Source of the DNA: Flavivirga algicola
GTDB taxonomy: Bacteria; Bacteroidota; Bacteroidia; Flavobacteriales; Flavobacteriaceae
Direction: 5' to 3'
NCBI RefSeq assembly: GCF_012910715.1
Contig: NZ_JABBHF010000009.1
Location: forward strand, 1 to 64,000
DNA: 64,000 bases
Part shown: positions 1-8,405 of the stretch, one piece after another
Numbering within the stretch: the first letter of the stretch is position 1
Layout: the number at the start of each line of letters is the position of its first letter
Notes under the pieces: generated by a model
Told to the model about the DNA's origin: nothing
What the model saw: the letters and a program-made list of their open reading frames with translations, nothing else
Databases searched by the model: none
Made by a program: the position numbers and the translations under genes

Positions 1-825
1 AGCTGGAACGCAGCCGCAGGTGCCACGGGATACAGGATCAGCATCGGGACATCTTCGGGAGGGACCGAAATAATAAACGACCAGGACGTAGGCAATGACA
101 CGACCCTAGACCCCGCCTCAGACCTGCCAGAAAACAGAACGGTATACGTGACCGTCACGCCGTACAATGCCGTAGGCGACGCCACGGGATGTGCACAGGA
201 ATCCTTCACCACGGAGACCCTCCCAACAGTGCCAGCGTGTACTATCTTAGCTGGTCCCTTAAATATGTCTAATAATGTAGCGGTAGACACTGATCTTAGT
301 TGGAATTCTGTCGCCAATGCCACAGGCTACAGAATCAATGTGGGAACCTCTTCTGGCATCTCAGATATTTTAAATAATGAGGATATCGGTGATACCACGA
401 CCATAGATCTGCTATCGGATCTACCTGAAAATACAACAATATATGTAACCATAACACCTTACAACGCCGAAGGGGATGCTACGGGCTGCACCGAGGAATC
501 ATTTACTACCGAAGAAATAATAGAGCCTTTAGTAGAATCAAAATATGGTTTTTCACCTAATGGTGACGGAATCAATGATTTTTGGGAGATAAGAGGTATA
601 GAAAATAGTCCGCAGAATACCGTAGACATCTATAACAGGTGGGGAGATTTAGTTTTTTCAATCTCAAATTACAATAATACTTCTAATGTATTTAGAGGTG
701 AGGCAAACAACCTTAACAATATGGGAGCAAATACATTACCTAACGGAACCTATTTCTTTGATATCAAAATATCAGGAACCCATAACCTGAAAAAATTAAA
801 AGGATTTTTAGTAATAAAGCGCTAA
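1..825 (+). CDS. T9SS type B sorted surface protein with Fn3-like repeats (3' end only)
   Basis: The frame is open from the first base, so the gene begins upstream and only its C-terminal 274 residues are seen. Two modules of about 99 residues are visible, each with the pattern SWN...ATGYRI..GTSSG...DLPENxTxYVTxTPYN..GDATGC..ESFTTE, which resembles fibronectin type III-like repeats of adhesins. The last 90 residues are a gliding-motility-associated type B C-terminal domain (starts YGFSPNGDGINDFW, includes IYNRWGDLVF, ends GFLVIKR), the signal for type IX secretion. A PorP/SprF gene follows after 4 nt, the usual SprB/SprF-like pairing. The first module is far richer in GC than the second. The full protein is probably a large cell-surface adhesin; its ligand cannot be read. 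Confidence 0.85.
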   Translation, partial: SWNAAAGATGYRISIGTSSGGTEIINDQDVGNDTTLDPASDLPENRTVYVTVTPYNAVGDATGCAQESFTTETLPTVPACTILAGPLNMSNNVAVDTDLSWNSVANATGYRINVGTSSGISDILNNEDIGDTTTIDLLSDLPENTTIYVTITPYNAEGDATGCTEESFTTEEIIEPLVESKYGFSPNGDGINDFWEIRGIENSPQNTVDIYNRWGDLVFSISNYNNTSNVFRGEANNLNNMGANTLPNGTYFFDIKISGTHNLKKLKGFLVIKR

Positions 826-829
826 TCTA

Positions 830-1765
830 ATGACTAGAAAAAATAACTTTTCCGCTTATGCGGGAATCATCATACTACTTTTTATTTTAAAAACCAGCAT
901 TAGTGCTGGTCAGCAAACACCAACGTTTTCTGAATACAATTATAATCCATTTATTATAAATTCGGCATATGCTGGTCTGAGCCCGAGTGCCGAAATGTCT
1001 ATTAGTAATTCTGGTCATTTTAATCAGTTTGAAGGAAGTCCAAAAACCTTCTCTCTTAGTGGCCACACCGCTTTAAATAGAGGGAAAATGGGTGTTGGCG
1101 CTGGCATTATTAGAGATGAAATTGGTGTAACAACCTCCACTAATTTTTTTGGAGCTTACTCTTATAAAATATTCTTCGATTTAGAAAATAATCGACCTTA
1201 TTGGCAACATTATTATCCAGGCGTACTCTCCTTTGGTATTACCGCTGGTTTACAACAATATCAAGATAACCTATTAGAGCTGGGAATTACAAATGATCCT
1301 AATTTTTCTGAAAACATTAATGCTTCCATCCCTACATTGGGTTTTAGCTTCTTGTTTAATCATGCATCATTTTATGTTGGATTTTCAACTCCAAACATTT
1401 TGGGAGAATCTTTAGCTTCTGATGATAATTTAAATCTAGCGACTCCCTATTACGGTTATATTGGATATCGTTTTTTTAGTAACCGCTACCAAGAAGTGAT
1501 GATAAAACCCAATTTACTTATAAAACATGAAGGCGGAGCACCATTGCAGGCCGATATAAACTTAGCTATAAGTTTTAAAAACAAGTTTGAAATAGGAACT
1601 GGATATAGGACAAAATCTTCACTAAATTTTTTGGCGGGAATTTATCTATTTAAAAATGCACGTTTTATATACAACTATAATGCTACAAATAACAATTCTC
1701 CATTAGGCAACACTCATGGTTTTGTTTTAAATTATAAGTTTGGAGATGGCTATAGAATAGATTAA
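830..1765 (+). CDS. PorP/SprF family type IX secretion system membrane protein
   Basis: The 311-residue protein has a signal peptide (about residues 1-27) and then the hallmark opening of the PorP/SprF family, TFSEYNYNPFIINSAYAGL, followed by alternating beta strands typical of an outer-membrane barrel. Members of this family work with the T9SS and are often paired with one specific type B CTD substrate, as SprF is with SprB. Here the gene starts 4 nt after the type B surface protein, so it is probably its dedicated secretion or attachment partner in one transcript. A strong terminator hairpin follows 24 nt after the stop. Confidence 0.88.
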   Translation: MTRKNNFSAYAGIIILLFILKTSISAGQQTPTFSEYNYNPFIINSAYAGLSPSAEMSISNSGHFNQFEGSPKTFSLSGHTALNRGKMGVGAGIIRDEIGVTTSTNFFGAYSYKIFFDLENNRPYWQHYYPGVLSFGITAGLQQYQDNLLELGITNDPNFSENINASIPTLGFSFLFNHASFYVGFSTPNILGESLASDDNLNLATPYYGYIGYRFFSNRYQEVMIKPNLLIKHEGGAPLQADINLAISFKNKFEIGTGYRTKSSLNFLAGIYLFKNARFIYNYNATNNNSPLGNTHGFVLNYKFGDGYRID

Positions 1766-1789
1766 AAAAACAGATCAAAATAAAAAATG

Positions 1790-1817
1790 AAAAAGGTGGA
1801 CGAGTGTCCACCTTTTT
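1790..1817 (+). terminator. Rho-independent terminator after the PorP/SprF gene
   Basis: A perfect 12-bp stem (AAAAAGGTGGAC / GTCCACCTTTTT) with a GAGT tetraloop ends in T5. It sits 24 nt downstream of the PorP/SprF stop. The flanking A and T runs make it usable on both strands. Confidence 0.88.
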
Positions 1818-1859
1818 GCCCCAAATCTACCATGAACTTAACCTACTTATGTTATGGTG
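1818..1859 (+). repeat. 42-nt invariant element, copy 1
   Basis: The sequence begins GCCCCAAATCTACCATGAAC and ends CTTATGTTATGGTG. It is identical to 2044-2085 over 42 nt and lies directly after a terminator hairpin in both cases. ACCAT near the left side and ATGGT at the right end can pair, so it may fold itself. The function is unknown. Confidence 0.8.
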
Positions 1860-2011
1860 GTTCAAATATATGTTCTTTGTAAAGATTGGTAAAATATTTT
1901 AGTTAAACTACTTATATATTGGCTTAAACGGTCTTCTAAAAATTATTATAAAATAAAAAGAGAAGAAAAAACGATTTTTAAAAAAAGGCTTAAAAAGAAA
2001 CTAAATTGCAT

Positions 2012-2043
2012 AAAAAAAGGCGAACAGTTGTTCACCTTTTTTT
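2012..2043. terminator. Second terminator-like hairpin of the duplicated element
   Basis: The stem is A7-GG-C-GAAC / GTTC-A-CC-T7 with loop AGTT. It has the same layout as the hairpin at 1790-1817, but the stem bases differ and there is one C/A mismatch. It can serve transcripts from either flank; purF ends at 2200 on the minus strand. Confidence 0.7.
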
Positions 2044-2085
2044 GCCCCAAATCTACCATGAACTTAACCTACTTATGTTATGGTG
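2044..2085 (+). repeat. 42-nt invariant element, copy 2
   Basis: Identical base for base to 1818-1859 and in the same position relative to its hairpin. The stems have diverged while this part has not, which suggests selection on the 42-nt sequence or a recent local duplication by gene conversion. Confidence 0.8.
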
Positions 2086-2199
2086 AGACCAAGGTATGTG
2101 TATTTTATATATTCTGATTATTTTTTAGACAAAAAGCACATTTTTTGGATTAAGTGTATTTTATCACAGATTAAGTGGAAAAATTTGATAATTCAATAA

Positions 2200-4098
2200 T
2201 TAATAAGCGCGTTCATTATTGCCTTCATAAAAGTTAATAAACGCTCTATTTACAACTCTATTTCCTCCTACGGTTGGGTAATTACCTGTAAAGTACCAAT
2301 CACCTAAATGGTCTGGGCATGCTTTATGTAAATTTTCTACAGACTGAAAGATAATCTTAACTTCTGCATCAATACTTTCATGACTTAATAATTCTGAAAT
2401 TTTATCCGAAATTTCTTCATCAGTAAAAGGATCATAAATCTCTTTTACAAAATTCTGTACATGTTTATCATCTAAATCCGTTTGACTAATACACTTGTTA
2501 TATACCTCTTCTACGATATGATATTTATTTGCATCCTTTAATAAATCTAAAGCCGCTCTAAATGCAACTAAACTTTCAAGGTTTGCCATATCTATACCGT
2601 AACAATCTGGATATCGAATTTGTGGCGCAGAAGAGACCACAATAATTTTTTTAGGATTTAGGCGGTCAAGCATTTTTAAAATACTCATTTTTAATGTTGT
2701 GCCCCGAACAATACTATCGTCAATAATAACTAAGTTATCCTCTGGTTTTATAACGCCATAAGTAACATCGTAAACGTGAGCTACTAAATCGTCACGGCTA
2801 CTATCTTCTGTGATAAATGTTCTAAGCTTAACATCCTTGATAGCAATCTTTTCAATTCGTGCACGCTCTGATAAGATCTCCGTTACTTTTTCGGCAGACA
2901 GCGAACGTTGCCCATTTAAAATAGTACGGGTCTTCTTTTTATTTATATATGCTTCGGCAGTTTCTATCATTCCAAAAAACGAAGTTTCTGCTGTATTAGG
3001 TATGTACGAGAAGACCGTATTCTTAGTATCATTATCAATAGCATCAAGAACTTTTGGCATTAAGAGCTTACCAAGCATTTTACGTTCCTGATAAATCTCT
3101 GCATCACTTCCTCTAGAGAAATAAATACGTTCAAATGAACAAGATTTTCTTTCTAAGGGCTCTAATATTTGTTTAAAACGAACTTCACCAGATTTTTTAA
3201 TAATGATAGCTTGTCCTGGGTCTAACTCTTTTACACTATCAAAGCTTACATTAAAAACCGTTTGAATAACGGGACGCTCTGATGCTACCACAACTATTTC
3301 ATCATCTTTATAATAATACGCTGGACGAATACCTGCAGGATCTCTTAAAACAAAAGAATCTCCATGGCCTATAAGTCCTGCCATAGCATAACCGCCATCC
3401 CAGTTTTTTGCAGCACGTTTTAATATTTTACCTACCTTGAGTCGCTCTGCGATAAGAGGAGACGCCTCCCTTTTATTATAACCTTCCTTTTTGAGGTCTT
3501 TATAAATTTTGCTTACTGCATCATCTAAAAAGTGACCGATTTTCTCCATTATAGTTATGGTATCGGTATATTCTTTTGGATGCTGTCCCAACTGAATAAG
3601 GTTTGCAAAAAGTTCTTTAACATTTGTCATATTAAAGTTCCCTGCCATAATTAGATTTCTATGCATCCAATTATTTTGTCTTAAAAATGGGTGCACACTT
3701 TCTACGCTATTTTTTCCAAAAGTCCCATAGCGAACATGTCCTAATAATAACTCCCCTATATAAGGAATGTTGCGTTTTTGCAAAGCAACGTTGTTAGCAT
3801 ATTCAGGATGGGCCGTTAATTCATTATTTATTCTTTCGTTTATCTGACCAAAAATATCCTGAATAGGCTGTTGTGCCACAGAACGCACTCTACTAATATA
3901 ACGTTCACCTGGTTTTGTATCTAACTTAATACTTGCAAAACCCGCACCATCTTGTCCACGATTGTGCTGTTTTTCCATCATAAGATACATCTTGTTTACA
4001 CCATAAAATGCACTTCCGTATTTTTCTTTATAATATTCCAGTGGTTTTAAAAGTCTAATAACTGCTATTCCACATTCATGTTTTAAGACATCACTCAT
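2200..4098 (-). CDS. purF: Amidophosphoribosyltransferase (PurF type)
   Basis: This enzyme makes phosphoribosylamine from PRPP and glutamine, the first step of purine synthesis. The N-terminal class II glutaminase domain has its nucleophile at Cys9 (KHECGIAV) and the RGQDGAG segment. The C-terminal phosphoribosyltransferase half has the PRPP loop VIIDDSIVRGTT near residues 455-466. At 632 residues it is longer than the roughly 500-residue enterobacterial enzyme, which I recall as normal for the Bacteroidetes form. A TTG six bases upstream is also open, but ATG at 4098 puts the Cys at the expected position. purN lies in the same strand group, 1.9 kb upstream. Confidence 0.88.
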   Translation of the reverse strand: MSDVLKHECGIAVIRLLKPLEYYKEKYGSAFYGVNKMYLMMEKQHNRGQDGAGFASIKLDTKPGERYISRVRSVAQQPIQDIFGQINERINNELTAHPEYANNVALQKRNIPYIGELLLGHVRYGTFGKNSVESVHPFLRQNNWMHRNLIMAGNFNMTNVKELFANLIQLGQHPKEYTDTITIMEKIGHFLDDAVSKIYKDLKKEGYNKREASPLIAERLKVGKILKRAAKNWDGGYAMAGLIGHGDSFVLRDPAGIRPAYYYKDDEIVVVASERPVIQTVFNVSFDSVKELDPGQAIIIKKSGEVRFKQILEPLERKSCSFERIYFSRGSDAEIYQERKMLGKLLMPKVLDAIDNDTKNTVFSYIPNTAETSFFGMIETAEAYINKKKTRTILNGQRSLSAEKVTEILSERARIEKIAIKDVKLRTFITEDSSRDDLVAHVYDVTYGVIKPEDNLVIIDDSIVRGTTLKMSILKMLDRLNPKKIIVVSSAPQIRYPDCYGIDMANLESLVAFRAALDLLKDANKYHIVEEVYNKCISQTDLDDKHVQNFVKEIYDPFTDEEISDKISELLSHESIDAEVKIIFQSVENLHKACPDHLGDWYFTGNYPTVGGNRVVNRAFINFYEGNNERAY

Positions 4099-4104
4099 AT
4101 ACAA

Positions 4105-4238
4105 TTTTTTTCGCTTTCACTTCGAACATGCTCAGTATGGCATGCGGAAATCATAACTATTAATAGATTCCTGTTTTCACAGGAAAGACAATTTTATTTT
4201 TAAGTAAAAACGCGCTCTATTTTTAGAGCGCGTTTTTA
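4105..4238. repeat. Intergenic gap with a degenerate 'TTCGA..GCTCAGTATGG' repeat
   Basis: Between purF and the PfkB kinase, around 4121-4140, lies CTTCGAACATGCTCAGTATGG. It resembles the dispersed core TTTCGACAxGCTCAxTATG found at 21868-21905 and 24751-24813. A small hairpin (TTCCTG/CAGGAA, 4168-4185) follows it. Confidence 0.5.
4206..4237 (-). terminator. Terminator of the PfkB kinase gene
   Basis: A perfect 14-bp stem (AAAAACGCGCTCTA / TAGAGCGCGTTTTT) with a TTTT loop ends in T5. It lies directly after the kinase stop codon on the minus strand. Confidence 0.92.
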
Positions 4239-5165
4239 CTATGTTAATTCTATTTCAAACTGCGTTAGTTCCTTGAACTGCAATAAGCGCTGATGCACCT
4301 CCTCGCTTGATAAATCCTCCATACGCTCGGTTCCAAATTTCTCTACACAAAACGACGCCAAGGTTGAGCCATAAATAACAGCATTTTTCATACTCTCAAA
4401 AGAGGTGTCCCCTATTTTTGCAAGGTACCCTACAAATCCTCCAGCAAAAGTATCTCCAGCACCTGTTGGATCGAAAACTTCCTCTAAAGGCAAAGCAGGA
4501 GCATAAAATACGCTATCATTATGAAATAATAAAGCGCCATGCTCTCCTTTTTTAATAACCACATATTTCGGCCCCATGTTATGAATCTTTCGAGCAGCAA
4601 CAACCAAAGAATATTCCCCTGTTAATTGCCTGGCTTCTTCATCATTAATGGTAATGACATCTACGTTTTTAATCACATTCAGCAAATCTTCCAAAGCACA
4701 ATCCATCCAAAAATTCATGGTATCTAAAACTACCAACTTAGGTTTTGCCGTCATTTGGTCTAAAACACTTTGTTGTACCAAAGGATGTAAATTTCCTAGC
4801 ATCACAATTTCAGCATCACGATAATTCTCTGGAACTACAGGATTAAAATCTGCAAGCGTATTTAATTCTGTAACTAAAGTATCTCGCGAATTCATGTCAT
4901 TATGGTAACGTCCGCTCCAAAAAAATGTTTTTCCTTCTTCAACAATTTCAATCCCTGAAATATCGATATTGTTATTTGACAATAAGTCTAAATATTCTTG
5001 CGAAAAGTCACCCCCAGCAATAGATACAATTGCCGATTCTACATTAAATTGTGAAGCAGATAAACCAATGTAAGTTGCGGCACCGCCTAGAATTTTATCG
5101 GTTTTACCGAAAGGCGTTTCAATAGCATCAAATGCTACTGTGCCAACTATTACTAATTTACTCAT
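4239..5165 (-). CDS. PfkB family carbohydrate kinase
   Basis: The 308-residue protein has the ribokinase/PfkB fold. The N-terminal part shows KILGGAATYIGLSAS (substrate-binding glycine pair), and the C-terminal signature DPTGAGDTFAGGF lies near residues 232-244 with the catalytic Asp in TGAGD. It phosphorylates a sugar, nucleoside or similar compound with ATP; the substrate cannot be read from the sequence. It lies between purF and an RNase H gene and may sit in a purine neighbourhood without being part of the pathway. Adenosine or ribokinase-like specificity is possible but not shown. A strong terminator follows. Confidence 0.85.
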   Translation of the reverse strand: MSKLVIVGTVAFDAIETPFGKTDKILGGAATYIGLSASQFNVESAIVSIAGGDFSQEYLDLLSNNNIDISGIEIVEEGKTFFWSGRYHNDMNSRDTLVTELNTLADFNPVVPENYRDAEIVMLGNLHPLVQQSVLDQMTAKPKLVVLDTMNFWMDCALEDLLNVIKNVDVITINDEEARQLTGEYSLVVAARKIHNMGPKYVVIKKGEHGALLFHNDSVFYAPALPLEEVFDPTGAGDTFAGGFVGYLAKIGDTSFESMKNAVIYGSTLASFCVEKFGTERMEDLSSEEVHQRLLQFKELTQFEIELT

Positions 5166-5197
5166 AAAAGAGACCTGATAATTTTCTGCAAAGATAA

Positions 5198-5244
5198 GTC
5201 TTTTAAATACTTATTCAAGAATATTTTTTGAATAAGTATAAGAC
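5198..5244 (-). terminator. Long palindrome downstream of the RNase H gene
   Basis: A perfect 12-bp inverted repeat ATACTTATTCAA (5207-5218) / TTGAATAAGTAT (5228-5239) is extended by an outer GTCTT/AAGAC pair (5198-5202, 5240-5244). It lies between the RNase H stop and the kinase start. There is no clean U tract on the minus strand, so it could be a weak terminator, a processing hairpin or a protein-binding site. Confidence 0.5.
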
Positions 5245-5277
5245 CGTTTTATTGTAAGGTAATGTTTAAAAAAAACG

Positions 5278-5919
5278 TCATTTTCTACCAAAATCCGCAG
5301 GAATTTCCCCCCAAGCTTTAGTTTCCCATTTAACGATAACAGTTTTGTAGGTGTTCTTTTTTAACCAATCAACAGCTCTATCAATCAATTCGAAAAGTGC
5401 TTTGTTTTTATTATTTCTTTCTAATTTAGTGTTACAGTTTTTCTTTTTCACCCAGCTTATAGCTGTTCTAGAATCTGTATATAAAATACGGTCACTATGA
5501 TTATTTTTTAGTAAAGCCAAACCATGTACAATAGCCAAAAACTCACCTATATTATTAGTACCTTCCTCAAAAGGGCCTTGAATAAAGAGTTGTTTCTTTG
5601 TTTTAGTATCCACCCCACGATATTCCATTTTCCCTGGGTTTCCACTCGAAGCAGCATCAACCGAAATAGAGTTATAATTAGGTTGTCCAATTTTTTTTAG
5701 TTGCTCTGTTGAGAGTTCACTTTTAAACTTTGAAGCTTTTCCTATATAATCTTTATAGTTTCCTTTTAAAGCTTCCTTTGCAGCTTTAAATGTTGTAAAC
5801 GATTTATACTGTGCACCTTGAAAATCTTTTATTTGGGCTTTGCAGTCATTCCAAGATTCAAAAACACCAGTGTGATGTCCTTTCCAAACAGTGTAGTATT
5901 TCTTCTTTTTAGATGCCAT
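5278..5919 (-). CDS. Ribonuclease H with N-terminal viroplasmin domain
   Basis: The N-terminal part (KKKKYYTVWKGHHTGVFESW... to about residue 50) is the viroplasmin/RNase HI N-terminal domain that binds RNA-DNA hybrids. The C-terminal part is an RNase HI fold with the acidic residues in VDAASSGNPG (Asp near 85), NNIGEFLA (Glu), YTDSRTA (Asp) and the final EIPADFGRK (Asp). It removes RNA from RNA-DNA hybrids in the cytoplasm. ATG at 5928 adds MIK in frame; I prefer ATG at 5919 (MASKKKKYY), which matches how the family usually begins. The length of 213 residues is normal for the type. Confidence 0.87.
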   Translation of the reverse strand: MASKKKKYYTVWKGHHTGVFESWNDCKAQIKDFQGAQYKSFTTFKAAKEALKGNYKDYIGKASKFKSELSTEQLKKIGQPNYNSISVDAASSGNPGKMEYRGVDTKTKKQLFIQGPFEEGTNNIGEFLAIVHGLALLKNNHSDRILYTDSRTAISWVKKKNCNTKLERNNKNKALFELIDRAVDWLKKNTYKTVIVKWETKAWGEIPADFGRK

Positions 5920-5962
5920 TTTTATCATTCCAGAGAAACCAGGAACCTCATTAATTTAAGTG

Positions 5963-6535
5963 CTAATTATTTTCAATCAATAACTCCTCAACTACCTTGG
6001 GAAAATGTTCCATTTCTAATTCATGAATTTTCGCAGCAACATCTTCAGCTGTATCAGACATCTTAATATGACACTTCGCTTGGAAAATAATCGCCCCTTC
6101 GTCATAGTGCTCATTTACATAATGAATGGTAATACCTGTTTCAACTTCATTATTAGTAACAACTGCTTCATGCACATGCATACCATACATCCCTTTACCT
6201 CCATACTTTGGCAACAAGGCTGGATGTACATTAATCACTTTATTAGGAAAGGCTTCCAGAATAGATTCTGGGAATTTCCATAAAAACCCAGCTAGAACAA
6301 TTAAATCTGGTTGGGATGCCTTTAAGATATTTAATACATCATCTGTTTTTGTAAACGCCATTCTATTAAAAGATAGTGCGCTCACCTTTAAATTTTTAGC
6401 GCGGTCTAAAACTTTGGCATGAGGATTGTTAGTGAGTATTTGAATAACAGACGCATTATCGCTGTTGTGAAAAAACTTAATTAAATTTTCAGCATTAGTA
6501 CCACTTCCGGACGCAAAAATTACGATACGTTTCAT
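5963..6535 (-). CDS. purN: Phosphoribosylglycinamide formyltransferase
   Basis: This enzyme transfers formyl from 10-formyl-tetrahydrofolate to GAR in purine synthesis. The start MKRIVIFASGSGTNAENL carries the phosphate-binding loop. INVHPALLPKYGGKGMYG contains the catalytic Asn and His, and HYVNEHYDEGAIIFQ contains the Asp. The length of 190 residues is normal. It is divergent from acpP, with 275 nt between the two starts, an arrangement I recall as common in Flavobacteriia. Confidence 0.92.
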   Translation of the reverse strand: MKRIVIFASGSGTNAENLIKFFHNSDNASVIQILTNNPHAKVLDRAKNLKVSALSFNRMAFTKTDDVLNILKASQPDLIVLAGFLWKFPESILEAFPNKVINVHPALLPKYGGKGMYGMHVHEAVVTNNEVETGITIHYVNEHYDEGAIIFQAKCHIKMSDTAEDVAAKIHELEMEHFPKVVEELLIENN

Positions 6536-6771
6536 CTGTTGATTTTATTTTAAAATTAATGTCTGATGTAATTTGTAAATCGAATTTACAACAATGTTCA
6601 GCAAAATTCTCAAGCTCATTTCATTTTACAGATTATAATGTTAAAATTATTCGGACAAAAAAAAGAATAATTATTAACAATTTGAAGGTAAAACATAAAT
6701 ACTTAAAACTAATTTTAGTAAATTACAAACACATTTTTATACTAAAGATGTGTTTTAAAAATAAAGTTTTT

Positions 6772-6779
6772 TATTTTTG
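6772..6779 (+). promoter_or_regulatory. Bacteroidetes-type -7 element for acpP
   Basis: TATTTTTG matches the Bacteroidetes -7 consensus TAnnTTTG and lies 32 nt before the acpP ATG. The expected -33 TTTG is weak: only TGTGTTTT around 6749. The long A/T-rich leader is typical of highly expressed flavobacterial genes. Confidence 0.5.
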
Positions 6780-6810
6780 CCAACTAATTAAAATTTAAAA
6801 TTAAAATATT

Positions 6811-7044
6811 ATGTCAGACATTGCATCAAGAGTAAAAGCGATTATCGTAGACAAATTGGGAGTTGATGAGAACGAAGTTGTAACAGAAGCAAGCTTCACA
6901 AACGATTTAGGAGCGGACTCATTAGATACTGTTGAATTAATAATGGAATTCGAAAAAGAATTTGATATTCAAATACCAGACGATCAAGCTGAAAACATTG
7001 CGACAGTTGGTCAAGCTATTTCTTATATAGAAGAAGCAAAATAA
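6811..7044 (+). CDS. acpP: Acyl carrier protein
   Basis: The 77-residue acidic protein carries growing acyl chains in fatty acid synthesis. Ser37 in [16 protein letters not shown] is the 4'-phosphopantetheine attachment site. Helices and length match bacterial AcpP. fabF follows 12 nt later, so the two are co-transcribed. Confidence 0.97.
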   Translation: MSDIASRVKAIIVDKLGVDENEVVTEASFTNDLGADSLDTVELIMEFEKEFDIQIPDDQAENIATVGQAISYIEEAK

Positions 7045-7056
7045 GCATTACACTTT

Positions 7057-8307
7057 ATGGAGCTAAAGCGAGTTGTAGTCACAGGATTAGGGGCTTTAAC
7101 ACCTATAGGTAATACCAAAGATGAATTTTGGGAAGGACTTGTTAGTGGTAAAAGCGGTGCTGCGCCTATAACATATTATGACACCGAAAAGTTTAAGACC
7201 AAATTCGCTTGCGAGGTTAAAAACTTTAACGCCACCGATTTTCTAGATAGAAAAGAAGCTCGTAAGATGGATAAATTTGCGCAGTACGCAATGGTAGCTT
7301 CAGATGAAGCTATTGCTGATGCTAAATTAAATCTAGACGAGGTAAATAAGTTGCGCGTGGGTGTTATATGGGGGGCAGGAATTGGAGGTTTAGAAACTTT
7401 TCAGCAAGAAGTTTTAGGTTTTGCTGATGGTGACGGAACCCCAAGATTTAATCCTTTCTTTATTCCGAAAATGATCGCAGATATTGCCCCCGCAAATATA
7501 TCCATAAAACATGGATTTATGGGGCCAAATTACACAACTGTTTCTGCATGTGCTTCTTCTGCAAACGCTATGTTTGATGCTTTAAACTCAATACGTTTAG
7601 GGTATTGTGACGTAGTTGTTACAGGAGGAAGTGAAGCTGCAGTTACTATTGCTGGAATGGGTGGTTTTAATGCCATGCATGCATTATCTACTAGAAACGA
7701 AAGTCCAGAAACAGCCTCAAGGCCATTTGATGGAACCAGAGATGGTTTTGTTTTAGGTGAAGGAGCTGGGGCTTTAATATTAGAAGAATATGAGCATGCA
7801 AAAGCAAGAGGAGCAAAAATATATGCTGAAGTTGCAGGAGGAGGATTGTCTTCTGATGCACATCATATGACAGCTCCACACCCAGAAGGTATAGGTGTTG
7901 TTGAGGTCATGAAAAATTGTTTAGAAAATGCCAACCTAAAACCAGAAGATATAGACCATATAAATACGCATGGTACTTCTACCCCTTTAGGTGATGTGGC
8001 AGAGCTTAAAGCTATTTCTAAGGTTTTTGGAGATCATGCAAAGCATATAAACATTAATTCAACAAAATCAATGACAGGGCATTTATTAGGTGCTGCTGGA
8101 GCTATTGAAGCTATTTCGGTTATATTGGCAATGGAGCATGGTATTGTGCCTCCAACAATTAACCATACTACAGTAGATGAGAAAATTGATCCTGAATTAA
8201 ATTTAACCTTAAACAAAGCCCAAAAACGTGATGTAAAAGTAGCAATGAGCAATACATTTGGATTTGGTGGACACAACGCTTGTGTAGTATTCAAAAAAAT
8301 AGATTAA
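7057..8307 (+). CDS. fabF: Beta-ketoacyl-ACP synthase II
   Basis: This condensing enzyme elongates acyl-ACP with malonyl-ACP. The Cys-His-His triad is complete: Cys165 (VSACASSANA), His305 (INTHGTSTPLGD) and His342 (TKSMTGHLLGAAGA). The length of 416 residues is standard. The gene is in the acpP-fabF-rnc order conserved across many bacteria. No terminator lies directly after it; a hairpin in the following leader and another inside rnc are the next structures. Confidence 0.96.
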   Translation: MELKRVVVTGLGALTPIGNTKDEFWEGLVSGKSGAAPITYYDTEKFKTKFACEVKNFNATDFLDRKEARKMDKFAQYAMVASDEAIADAKLNLDEVNKLRVGVIWGAGIGGLETFQQEVLGFADGDGTPRFNPFFIPKMIADIAPANISIKHGFMGPNYTTVSACASSANAMFDALNSIRLGYCDVVVTGGSEAAVTIAGMGGFNAMHALSTRNESPETASRPFDGTRDGFVLGEGAGALILEEYEHAKARGAKIYAEVAGGGLSSDAHHMTAPHPEGIGVVEVMKNCLENANLKPEDIDHINTHGTSTPLGDVAELKAISKVFGDHAKHININSTKSMTGHLLGAAGAIEAISVILAMEHGIVPPTINHTTVDEKIDPELNLTLNKAQKRDVKVAMSNTFGFGGHNACVVFKKID

Positions 8308-8318
8308 ATCCTGAATGG

Positions 8319-8371
8319 AATAAACCATAACGATAAATTAAATTTTACAGTAAAATGAAACATGGTTTATT
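8319..8371 (+). promoter_or_regulatory. Nested hairpin in the rnc leader
   Basis: Outer 10-bp arms AATAAACCAT (8319-8328) and ATGGTTTATT (8362-8371) are perfectly complementary. They enclose a second stem ATTTTA (8342-8347) / TAAAAT (8351-8356). The structure lies 34 nt before the rnc ATG. A double-stranded leader upstream of an RNase III gene is a classic place for autoregulatory cleavage, as known in E. coli; that role here is inferred. Confidence 0.55.
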
Positions 8372-8405
8372 ATATCTGACATTAAAATAAATTATTAATT
8401 ATCAG

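Larger units (their letters stand above)
1766..2199. other. Intergenic region with duplicated hairpin plus 42-nt element
   Basis: This 434-nt gap lies between two convergent genes (PorP/SprF and purF). It contains two copies of one composite element: an A/T-flanked hairpin followed immediately by an identical 42-nt sequence (1818-1859 and 2044-2085). The spacer between the copies is A-rich and unlike either copy. I see no open frame worth calling. Confidence 0.8.

Noticed and set aside
1790-2085. CRISPR or attachment-site reading of the two hairpin/42-nt copies
   Set aside because: Only two copies, no regular spacer length, no cas or integrase gene nearby.
2810-3091. 93-codon open frame opposite purF
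   Set aside because: Shadow of the PRPP-transferase part of purF.
6559-6798. Open frame of 79 residues in the purN-acpP gap
   Set aside because: It has no family resemblance, is extremely AT-rich and covers the acpP promoter region.
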